Shown one piece after another: positions 7,290 to 14,914 of a stretch of DNA of 32,512 bases (positions within the stretch are counted from its first letter, which is position 1; the number at the start of each line of letters is the position of its first letter). The stretch covers positions 1-32,512 of the forward strand of contig CALFAM010000214.1 in NCBI GenBank assembly GCA_937948815.1, given 5' to 3'. The translations under genes were made by a program, and so were the position numbers. This stretch comes from an uncultured bacterium. GTDB lineage: Bacteria > Acidobacteriota > Thermoanaerobaculia > Multivoradales > J023. The notes under the pieces were generated by a model that was not told the origin of the DNA, did no database searches, and saw nothing but the letters and a program-made list of their open reading frames with translations.

Positions 7290-9464
7290 TCAGGGCGCAC
7301 GCAAGACCACGTCATCGAAACGAATCGTCGACGACTCGTTGTTGAACGTCTTCTTGTTGTTGGCGCCACCGAGGGTGAGCGTGTGGCTGCCAGCAGCTAC
7401 CACGCCGAGGTCGACCGAGACCTGCACCCACCCCGAGGTCGGAGACGCGCCGCCATTGCCATTGCCAGTTACCCGCGCCAAGAAGTCATTGCCACCAGTT
7501 CCGATGCGGTTGCCATCGAGCGCCAAGAGCGCGTCGGTGAATTCATCGGACTCATAGTCCGGCGCCTGGGTCACGTTGTAGCGCAAGCTGAGGGTCAGCG
7601 CGGTGGCCTGGCTGAGGGTGAAGCTGCGGTTGAAACCGCCCGACATGTTCAAGACATCGGCATTGTCGACACCACCGACCGTCACCCGCAGGGCGCCGCC
7701 GCTGAATCCGGCTGCGGCCGGTCGGTCGCCATCGGCATAGGCTGGCTGGGTCGAGCCGAAAGCGGCGTCTTGGTAGGCAAAGCCGTCGGTGTCGCTATCG
7801 AAGTCTGCCGCGAAGACTTCGCTGCCGCCACCACCCGTATCGTCCGCGGCGGTGACCAACACGTCGTCGATCATCCATCCGAGGAAGTTATTGAACTGGC
7901 CGTCGACCGAGTCGAAACGGAAGCGAACCCGAACGTTGGCGCCGGCAAAGCCGGACAGATCGATCGTCGGCGAGCTGACCCAGGCATTCTGTGATGCATT
8001 CGACGAGTTGAGGGAGAAGACCTGGTTCCACGTGACGCCGTTGTCCGACGACACATCGACCGCTGACCGATCGAAGTCGCCGCTGAAGCTCTCGACCTGC
8101 CGGCGGTAGGCGAAGGTCAGGGTCGAGCCTGCACCGACACCGGTAATCGGCGGCGAGACCAGCGTTCCGGTCACCGCGCCGCCCGTGCTGTATTCACAGT
8201 CCGCATCCTGACCGAAGTAGAAGGCGCGAGCCGCCGAGTTGAATCCCGGGCTGCACGACGAGTTGGTCACCAGATGCCACAGACCTGTGGTGGTCCAACC
8301 GGAAACATCGCCTTCGAAGTCATCGGCCAGGCCGTCGCCTGTGGGCGGCCCCCCGCCTTGTACCTGGAGCGTCGTGCGACGCGGCGGAATCACCACGTCG
8401 CGGACACCATCGCGCAGCGTGACCACGAATCGGTCGAGCCCGGAGCCGGTGGTGGTCAGCGTCGCCTGGAAACGTCCGTCGCCGAGCGCGGTGACCGCGC
8501 CGATCGAAGTCGCCAGGGCGCTGCCCGCTGCATGGACCACCGTCACGCTGTTGATGCCCGAAGCGAGCGCCGTCCCCTGCCAATCTTCTGGGGTGACGGT
8601 GAGCACGAAGTCATCGCCCTGGGGCACGATTGCCACCGTGCTCTGGATGGCGTCCGGGCGGCCGACGAGATTCTGGCGGAAGGTGTCGAACTGCTGGCGC
8701 AGCTGAAGCACTGGATCAGGATCGCTGCGCTGAGCGAAGGCGACATTGAGGTCGTAAAGGTAGTCGCCGTCCGCGCAGCCGTTGCTCGAACAGTTCGGAT
8801 CGTCACCGTCGCCGACGCGGGCAACGATGAAGAAGCCGATGTCGGCTGACTTGGTAAAGCTGGCGGGAGGCGCGCCACAGGCTGTGGGTTGCGAAGCGGA
8901 GCACGAGCAACGTCCATCACCGCCCATCGCGCGAGCAGCCTCCATCGCGGCCATCAGCCGCGCCGGAACATCGCCCACAGTATTGCGAAAGGCCGATTCC
9001 GCCATCAAGACCACCGGGCGTCCCGTCAGAACATTTCCTTGGATCGCATAGTGCAACGTCCCGATCTGACCCGTAACGCCTGACGAATGGGCACCGGTCG
9101 AGCTACCTGAAAAGGTCGCGGAGTCGCCATTGGCATCAGCAAGACCATTCTGATGGATGGCGCTCCCGGACAGGTTTGCGAGCTGCTGCATGATCGCATC
9201 GCTGCTCTGTCCCGCGTTCAAACCGTTGACCATGACGTTTCGCCGCGTACCTTGGGAATCGATCTGGGATTGCGCTGCACCCGCGCCAAGCCCCACCCGG
9301 ACCGCGGGAAGCTCCGCCCGCAAGTCGAAGCCGGTCAGGCATGTGGCGCCTGCAACCGCCACTTCTTGGGTTTCGGTATCGGCAACAGCAATCGACCAGG
9401 TCGCGGCGAGCGGAGTGGAGATGAAGATTGTGAGAAGACAGGCGAAACCGAGAAGAAAGCGCAT
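7290..9464 (-). CDS. Secreted DUF1028 protein with appended beta-sandwich domains
   Basis: This is a 724-residue exported protein. The ATG at 9464 is preceded by an AGGAG site. Residues 1-21 form a signal peptide and the predicted mature end is Thr22 in the sequence TWSIAVADTETQEVAVAG, the hallmark start of DUF1028. DUF1028 is a family with an Ntn-hydrolase-like fold. The rest of that domain follows to about residue 210, including a QGNVLTG segment and an MGGDGRCSCS segment. In the middle, about residues 330-360 look like an Ig-type strand array. Residues about 390-530 resemble a MAM or jelly-roll domain, with a Cys pair, W-T-T-T-G-L-W-H and F-L-G-W-M-I-D-D-V. The last 170 residues form another beta-sandwich ending F-D-D-V-V-L. 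A perfect GCGCCCT/AGGGCGC inverted repeat spans the stop codon. The catalytic activity is unproven. Confidence 0.78.
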   Translation of the reverse strand: MRFLLGFACLLTIFISTPLAATWSIAVADTETQEVAVAGATCLTGFDLRAELPAVRVGLGAGAAQSQIDSQGTRRNVMVNGLNAGQSSDAIMQQLANLSGSAIHQNGLADANGDSATFSGSSTGAHSSGVTGQIGTLHYAIQGNVLTGRPVVLMAESAFRNTVGDVPARLMAAMEAARAMGGDGRCSCSASQPTACGAPPASFTKSADIGFFIVARVGDGDDPNCSSNGCADGDYLYDLNVAFAQRSDPDPVLQLRQQFDTFRQNLVGRPDAIQSTVAIVPQGDDFVLTVTPEDWQGTALASGINSVTVVHAAGSALATSIGAVTALGDGRFQATLTTTGSGLDRFVVTLRDGVRDVVIPPRRTTLQVQGGGPPTGDGLADDFEGDVSGWTTTGLWHLVTNSSCSPGFNSAARAFYFGQDADCEYSTGGAVTGTLVSPPITGVGAGSTLTFAYRRQVESFSGDFDRSAVDVSSDNGVTWNQVFSLNSSNASQNAWVSSPTIDLSGFAGANVRVRFRFDSVDGQFNNFLGWMIDDVLVTAADDTGGGGSEVFAADFDSDTDGFAYQDAAFGSTQPAYADGDRPAAAGFSGGALRVTVGGVDNADVLNMSGGFNRSFTLSQATALTLSLRYNVTQAPDYESDEFTDALLALDGNRIGTGGNDFLARVTGNGNGGASPTSGWVQVSVDLGVVAAGSHTLTLGGANNKKTFNNESSTIRFDDVVLRAP

Positions 9465-9587
9465 GGCGATGACTCCTGAAACGTGAACGAATTTCCGGCA
9501 CGCGTAACCGGGATCCGGCGGAATCACCGCGCGGACACGAACTTCCCCGCCGGTAGTGTAACAAGGATCGCGACCCGCATCGCATTA

Positions 9588-9617
9588 TTGACACTTTCAA
9601 ATCGACGCTGGTAGCGT
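9588..9617 (+). promoter_or_regulatory. Possible sigma-70-type promoter for the propeller/LamG gene
   Basis: In the 227-base divergent region, a perfect TTGACA (9588-9593) is followed after 18 bases by TAGCGT, a poor -10 match. It would start transcription about 70 bases before the ATG at 9692. The local sequence is more AT-rich than its surroundings. The -10 match is weak, so this remains a guess. Confidence 0.25.
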
Positions 9618-9691
9618 CTTCGCATCGTGTCTACAGTGCCGGCGGCGTGCGTCGGCGCTGCCCGCATCAATCGCTCGGAGAGAGGAATTCC

Positions 9692-12331
9692 ATGCGAATG
9701 GTCATTTCGCGTGGCTGCCGTTTGGCGGCCACTGTGACGACGTGTGCCTTGTTCGGCCTCGCGGTCTCGGCGCAGGCTCAGCCCATCTTTCAACACAAAG
9801 GCGTCGACGCGCGCGTCGACTACGCGTCCTTGACCAAGCTTGGTCCGTGGGACGATCGCAACTACCAGCTCACGACGGACGATCTCACCCTACTGGCACC
9901 GAACGAGGAGGAATTGCACTACGCGATCCCGGCCTTCTACCGAGTCGAGCTTCGCAAGACCCTTCCCGACCTTCCGCGCACGGGTCTTTCGCAGTATCCG
10001 CTCAGCGCGAGTCAGCTTTTCAAGAAGAAGTACGGCGGCTACGAGATCGAGGGCAAGCGCTACGCGAGCGCCCGGCGCGTCGAGGGACGCTACGAGGTTT
10101 CGATGACCAAAGAGGTGCCAGACCTCGGACAGCTCCCATTCAACAAAACCCTCGATGGCGAGGAGCGGGTCAGCACGCCACCAGGCCAGTCAGAGACCGC
10201 GGTCAAGATTCATCCAACCGATCCAGATCGGGTCATTGCAGGCTCGAACGACCTCGTCGGCCGCGTCCAGCGCATGTGGTTCTCGAACGATGGTGGTGAA
10301 AACTGGAACGCGGCTGGCGCGCTGCCCAACGAGGCACAGACCTGCTGCGACCCAGTCGTAGACTGGTCGGCACGTGGTGAGTGGGCCTATGCTGCAACCC
10401 TGGCCGACGCTGGCCAGATCTGGACCTATCGCTCGAACGACGACGGCCAGACCTGGATCGATCGCCGGACGATCAGCACAGGCGGTGGCAACGACAAGCC
10501 GTTCATGCACGTCGACCAGTTCTTGGGCTCGCCACGAGTCGACAACATCTACGCTTCCTGGCAACGCGGCAACAACCTTTTCTTCTCCCGCTCGACCAAC
10601 AACGGGCTCAACTGGTCGGCTCCTCTCCAGATCTCCAATGGCGGCAATCAGCAAGGCGTCGCCAGTGACATCACCACCGACCGCGACGGCGACGTCTTCT
10701 ACGTGTGGGCCGCGACCAACGGTCAGCGCATCATGGTTCGGCGTTCGACCAATGGCGGTACCACATGGGCCGCGCCGGTGACCATCGCCAACACCAATGC
10801 CAATTTCCGCTTCGTCATTCCGGCCGCCGATCAACGCCCCGCACCGCTCGTGCCTTCCGCGGCCACGGATCTCTCGGGTGGGCCGTTCCGCAACACGGTT
10901 TACGTCACGTGGGTCGACTCGGTCGGTGCCCCAGGCGGAAACCCCAACAACAACCATGCCACCGTCCAGGTCGCGTTCTCACGCAACAACGGTGCGACGT
11001 GGACGATCCGCACGCCCCACCCGCTGGTCGACATCTTCGGTGTCGACCGTTTCCATCCTTGGATCGCCGTGGGTCCGGACGGTACCGTCCACCTGGTGTT
11101 CTACGACACGCGGCGCGATGGGACGCGTCGTAGCGTGGATCTCTTCTACACGTTCTCCGAGAACGGCGGTGTGAATTGGTCGAATGCGGTGCGTCTGACC
11201 GGCCAGCAGTCGCCGCGCATCAACGAAGTCAACCAGCTCGCCGACTACATCGGGCTGGACGTCGTGTTGAACGACCTGATTGCTGTGCACACCGACAACC
11301 GTCGCGAGGGTGGCGGCGTCGGCGACTCCGTGGACATCTATGCGCAAGGGATCCAAGGCGTCAGTGACTGCACATTCACGCCACCAGGTCTCCAGACCTG
11401 GCTGCCCCTCGACGAGGCTGCCGGCAACGTGGCCAACAACCTTGGCCCCGGCCCGAACGGAACGCTGATCAACGGCCCGACACGCAACGACGACTTGGTC
11501 ATTCGTAGCGCCAATTTCGACGGAACGAACGACTACGTTCGGATACCCGACGGCCCGACGAATGAGTTCGGCACCGGTGACTTCTCCATCGACGCCTGGG
11601 TGCGCACCACGGACAATACCGGCACCATCGCGGCGAAGCGCCAGTTCACAGGCAACCGATGGGTAGGCTACCTATTCCTGGTCTGGAACAACCGCTTGCT
11701 GCTCCAGCTCGGTGATACGACGAACAGTTGGCAGAACTTCTCGTCCAATGCCATCCCGATCGTCAGCGACGGCGGCTGGCACCACGTGGCCGTGACCCTC
11801 GATCGCAACAGCACCAGCGGCGGTCGTATGTACGTCGATGGCCGACTGGTCTTCACGTTCAATCCCACAGGCCGGCAGGGCAACACCAACAATTCGGCAG
11901 AGTTCCGGGTGGGCCGCGACAGCGCGGGCACTTCCTACCTACGTGGCGACATCGACGAAGTGCGGCTGTTCAACCGCACCTTGAGCGCCGAGGAGATCCG
12001 CCTGACCTTCGAGTCAGGCGCCGCCGGTGCGTGCAAGCCACCGACACAACCGCCGCAACCGACCGCCTCGATCAATTGCTTTGGCAACTTCCAGGGCAGC
12101 GGACAGATCACCTGCAACGCGCAGGTGCAGGGCGGCACGCCGCCCTACAACATCCAGTGGACCTACAGCGGAACCGCAGACTCGTTCTTCGGGAGCGGGA
12201 ACATTGGATTCGCGCACTTCAATCCGCCGGGATGCGGTGTCGGCTTCGACATCAACTTCTTCCAGATCAACGTGACCGACGCGGCGGGCCAGACCACCTT
12301 TGGCAGCCTCGGCCCGGTCAACTGTTTCTGA
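9692..12331 (+). CDS. Secreted six-Asp-box beta-propeller with LamG domain
   Basis: This is an 879-residue exported protein. The ATG at 9692 follows a GAGAGAGGA site and gives a signal peptide ending near S-A-Q-A. A leading domain (residues about 30-180) precedes a sialidase-like beta-propeller. Six Asp-box motifs (S-x-D/N-x-G-x-x-W) are visible: SNDGGENW, SNDDGQTW, STNNGLNW, STNGGTTW, SRNNGATW and SENGGVNW, so a six-bladed fold is expected. Residues about 568-777 form a concanavalin A/LamG-type sandwich, with W-L-P-L-D-E-A-A-G at its start and G-x-I-D-E-V-R-L-F at its end. The last 90 residues make a Cys-containing Ig-like beta domain. Asp boxes also occur in non-sialidase proteins, and the Arg triad of true sialidases was not traced. 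I would call it a carbohydrate-binding or glycosidase-like secreted protein. Confidence 0.75.
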   Translation: MRMVISRGCRLAATVTTCALFGLAVSAQAQPIFQHKGVDARVDYASLTKLGPWDDRNYQLTTDDLTLLAPNEEELHYAIPAFYRVELRKTLPDLPRTGLSQYPLSASQLFKKKYGGYEIEGKRYASARRVEGRYEVSMTKEVPDLGQLPFNKTLDGEERVSTPPGQSETAVKIHPTDPDRVIAGSNDLVGRVQRMWFSNDGGENWNAAGALPNEAQTCCDPVVDWSARGEWAYAATLADAGQIWTYRSNDDGQTWIDRRTISTGGGNDKPFMHVDQFLGSPRVDNIYASWQRGNNLFFSRSTNNGLNWSAPLQISNGGNQQGVASDITTDRDGDVFYVWAATNGQRIMVRRSTNGGTTWAAPVTIANTNANFRFVIPAADQRPAPLVPSAATDLSGGPFRNTVYVTWVDSVGAPGGNPNNNHATVQVAFSRNNGATWTIRTPHPLVDIFGVDRFHPWIAVGPDGTVHLVFYDTRRDGTRRSVDLFYTFSENGGVNWSNAVRLTGQQSPRINEVNQLADYIGLDVVLNDLIAVHTDNRREGGGVGDSVDIYAQGIQGVSDCTFTPPGLQTWLPLDEAAGNVANNLGPGPNGTLINGPTRNDDLVIRSANFDGTNDYVRIPDGPTNEFGTGDFSIDAWVRTTDNTGTIAAKRQFTGNRWVGYLFLVWNNRLLLQLGDTTNSWQNFSSNAIPIVSDGGWHHVAVTLDRNSTSGGRMYVDGRLVFTFNPTGRQGNTNNSAEFRVGRDSAGTSYLRGDIDEVRLFNRTLSAEEIRLTFESGAAGACKPPTQPPQPTASINCFGNFQGSGQITCNAQVQGGTPPYNIQWTYSGTADSFFGSGNIGFAHFNPPGCGVGFDINFFQINVTDAAGQTTFGSLGPVNCF

Positions 12332-12367
12332 TCGGCTATTACGATCCGAGCCAGTCGCTTCCTGGAC

Positions 12368-12393
12368 GCCGCTTCCTGGGCGCCGGAGGCGGC
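12368..12393. terminator. Candidate bidirectional terminator hairpin
   Basis: A nine-base stem (GCCGCTTCC with GGAGGCGGC, one G-U pair in RNA) closes an eight-base loop. It sits in the 93-base gap between the convergent ends of the propeller gene and the sigma factor gene. No strong T-run follows on either side, so intrinsic termination is plausible but not proven. Confidence 0.35.
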
Positions 12394-12424
12394 TGGCTTC
12401 TGCACGCGCGAAACCGAACCTCCC

Positions 12425-13024
12425 TCAGGTCAGAAAAACCCCCTCGATCGTGAGGAGCGCACGAAGGCGCTGGCGAGCGCGAAAGAGATGCGACTTGACG
12501 GTGCTCGGCGCCACACCCATCGCACCAGCGATCTCGCCAACGGTGTGGCCCAGCCAGTAGTGCCTTCGAACGACCCACGCCATCGGCGGCGGCAGCTTCG
12601 CGATTCCGGCCAAGAGTCGACGCCGACGCTCGTTGGCGAGCGCTTGCGCGTCAGGCCGATGGGTCGGATCGGCCGATACGCTATCGAGCGTCGAATCGTC
12701 GTCGCTGCGCGCCCTGCGGTGCGGGGTCCGCAGGTGATCGAGCGCCCGTCGCTGGACGATTCGCGCGAGCCAGGCGGTCAACCGCTCCGGCTGTTCGAGC
12801 TTGGCCAGGGATCGGTAGGCCACGACCCAAGCCTCCTGAGCAACTTCTTCGACGGCATCGCCGTGTGTCGGTCCGAGGCTGAGCGCAGCCACCCGAACCA
12901 TCAGGCGATGGTGGCGTTCGTAGAGGACCGAAAAGGCGCCGGTGGCTGGCTCGTTCAGGGCACGAACGACCAATTGCGCATCACTCTCGGTCCGCAGATC
13001 CGACCCGTCTGCCGCTACCGGCAT
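12425..13024 (-). CDS. ECF-type RNA polymerase sigma factor
   Basis: This is a 199-residue sigma-70 family protein of the extracytoplasmic function class. Region 2 lies at about residues 20-90 (A-F-S-V-L-Y-E-R-H-H, then E-E-V-A-Q-E-A-W-V-V-A-Y-R-S-L and L-T-A-W-L-A-R-I-V-Q). Region 4 (about residues 130-190) carries the helix-turn-helix G-H-T-V-G-E-I-A-G-A-M-G-V-A-P-S-T-V-K-S. The linker between them is short and lacks a region 3, as usual for the class. The start at ATG 13024 has a GGGGGAG six bases upstream; a GTG at 13039 would add five residues. No anti-sigma gene is visible next to it. It is transcribed in the same direction as the NRPS operon, 474 bases downstream of its last gene. It could control the neighbouring exported proteins or the NRPS genes, but the sequence does not decide this. 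Confidence 0.88.
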   Translation of the reverse strand: MPVAADGSDLRTESDAQLVVRALNEPATGAFSVLYERHHRLMVRVAALSLGPTHGDAVEEVAQEAWVVAYRSLAKLEQPERLTAWLARIVQRRALDHLRTPHRRARSDDDSTLDSVSADPTHRPDAQALANERRRRLLAGIAKLPPPMAWVVRRHYWLGHTVGEIAGAMGVAPSTVKSHLFRARQRLRALLTIEGVFLT

Positions 13025-13498
13025 GGCGGGCTCCCCCACCCAATGGCCGATTCACCCGGGTCGGGCGTCCGAGGCAGATGCTCGGTTTCTTCTGGAAAAG
13101 AGGCTGAGAACGGTGCACGCTGGGATGAGACGTCGGCGCGTGAGCGCGACGGCTGAAGCATATTATTCTCCCGCCATCACGACCGAGAGAGCCCCGATTC
13201 TCCGGGCTGCTTTCCCGTTCGTGACGCGATCTCGTTTCGCTGCGCGCTTGCGGTCCGGCATGTGCCGGCACGATCCCAACTCGACGAAAGCCGCTCAGGA
13301 CACGGAGGCCAGTGGCCTCACCGCGCCATAATTTTTCATTCTCGGTGCTTGCCCGACACGCCGCAGCGGCGCGCGCCGGGTGATACACCATTCGAACGTG
13401 CAGCGACCGAGATAGCTTGCTGCGCGCCCTTCTGCTCGAGAGCCTACCGCATTGAGCCCTTCGGGTTCATCACAGACGTAGGCGCATCGCCAAGCTGT
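13025..13498. other. Noncoding gap between glycosyltransferase and sigma factor genes
   Basis: These 474 bases are flanked by two minus-strand genes and should hold the end of the NRPS transcript and the sigma factor promoter. Two AT-rich islands stand out: one around 13156-13170 (AAGCATATTATTCTC) and one around 13326-13340 (CCATAATTTTTCATT). Either could provide a -10 element read on the minus strand, but no matching -35 was found. A CGCCGCAGCGGCG inverted repeat lies near 13361-13373 without a T-run. No coding sequence is convincing here. Confidence 0.35.
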
Positions 13499-14914
13499 TC
13501 ACGCCTCGTTGTCTGCGAGCCGCTCGGCATCGGGAGGTTGAGCGGCTGCGCGCTCGATCAGCCGGACGGCGGCATCCTCTTGCTCGTAGCGCACAAAGCA
13601 ATCGCGCATGGACTCGACCTTGGCACGTAGGGTTGGGTCGGTGAGCACACGCTCGATGTTGCGCTCGATGGCGGGCGAATCGTCGAGATCCTTGTTGGCC
13701 ACGACACCCAGACCGTGAACGTCGACCCGAACGGCACAGCCATCTTGGTCGACGAAGCCGGTCGAATAGACCACCATCGGTACCCCGAGCCGAACGCATT
13801 CGTTGATCGAGGTAATCCCGCCGTGGGTCACCGCACACTGCGCCTGCTCGAGTACGACGAGCTGCGGCGCGTATGCCACGACCAGGGCATTGGGCGGCAG
13901 CGGCTCGAGCGCCGAAGGCTCCAGGTTGCCGCCCAAGCCGAGTACCAGGCACCAGTCAGGGCGGCGCGCGAATACGGACAAAATGCGCTTCAAGAAGGCC
14001 TGGTCAGCAGCCCAGTAGGTGCCGAGCGAGCAGTAGACCAGCGAGCGTTCGCCCCGTTGCTCGGAGAATTGGTGCCAGGCCAGATCCCAGCTCGCATCGG
14101 CCAGCGCTTCGCGGCGCGCGCGATGGATCATCGGTCCCAAATAATGCATCTGCGGATGCGGTTCGTGGGGCAGCTCCATCTCGCGGACGTTGTAGCAGAG
14201 CACGGGAAGGTTCCGCGGAACGTAGGGCCGCAGCCACTGGCGACGATCCGCCGCGCGCCGCAACGAAATTCCACGACTCCGCGCGACGGCACGGAGCTGA
14301 TCCACCCGCACACTGTCGTAGGGGACAGGCTCGAAGAGGGTGCCAGCCCGCCAGCGCGCCAGACGCTGGCGCCATTCCATATGAAGGGTCGACAGCCGCA
14401 GCTTCCGCCAGCTGAGCGCGGTCCGCAACCGCCCTCGAAGCCCCTGCGACGGTGGCAGGGCGGTGTGCATGGGCGGCAAGCCCGGATGCCGAAAGATCGT
14501 GAACCAGAAGATCGGCAAGAGTGTCGGAATGCCCAGACGGGCGGTCGTGAGGGTCGCGAAGTGCATCTCGATGTCGATCAGCAAGACGTCGGGGGCCAGC
14601 GCGGCGACCCTGGACTCGATCTCGTCGTTGACGATCGAAGCGCGGTGAATCCGCCGACGCTCCCGGGCAGACTGCCACCAGCGCAGGGGCCGCCGGAGCT
14701 GACGCCACGACACGGGGTGGGCAGCGGCGGCTTCTGTCCACGCACGGTCAGCCTGGAGACCGGTGAAGGCGAAGCCCTGCGCCACCACCTGGTCGCCGAT
14801 GTCGGCCGGGCTCATGATGTGAACGCTGTGCTGCCCTTCGGCCAGCCGCCGGCACAGCTCGAAGCACGAGTTGAGCGTGCTCGCCATGCCGTTGGTCAGG
14901 TAGACGACCTTCAT
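13499..14914 (-). CDS. GT-B glycosyltransferase (UGT/macrolide-type) of the NRPS operon
   Basis: This is a 471-residue glycosyltransferase of the GT1-like GT-B fold. Such enzymes move a sugar from an NDP-sugar donor to a small acceptor. The N-terminal half starts VVYLTNGMASTLNSCFELCR, a typical acceptor-domain opening. The C-terminal half has the donor-binding signature: A-P-Q-L-V-V-L, then THGGITS with the conserved His at about residue 364, G-V-P-M-V-V, and D-Q-D-G. Its ATG overlaps the stop of the C-T-TE gene (ATGA), so it is translationally coupled to the last NRPS protein. This makes the peptide product, or its carrier-bound form, the probable acceptor. A sterol-, flavonoid- or antibiotic-inactivating glycosyltransferase would look the same in its motifs, so the acceptor and the sugar are inferred from context only. 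Confidence 0.85.
   Translation of the reverse strand: MKVVYLTNGMASTLNSCFELCRRLAEGQHSVHIMSPADIGDQVVAQGFAFTGLQADRAWTEAAAAHPVSWRQLRRPLRWWQSARERRRIHRASIVNDEIESRVAALAPDVLLIDIEMHFATLTTARLGIPTLLPIFWFTIFRHPGLPPMHTALPPSQGLRGRLRTALSWRKLRLSTLHMEWRQRLARWRAGTLFEPVPYDSVRVDQLRAVARSRGISLRRAADRRQWLRPYVPRNLPVLCYNVREMELPHEPHPQMHYLGPMIHRARREALADASWDLAWHQFSEQRGERSLVYCSLGTYWAADQAFLKRILSVFARRPDWCLVLGLGGNLEPSALEPLPPNALVVAYAPQLVVLEQAQCAVTHGGITSINECVRLGVPMVVYSTGFVDQDGCAVRVDVHGLGVVANKDLDDSPAIERNIERVLTDPTLRAKVESMRDCFVRYEQEDAAVRLIERAAAQPPDAERLADNEA

Noticed and set aside
7284..7298. Perfect inverted repeat GCGCCCT-C-AGGGCGC as terminator
   Set aside because: It spans the stop codon of the DUF1028 gene, has a one-base loop and no T-run, so it was not called as a terminator.
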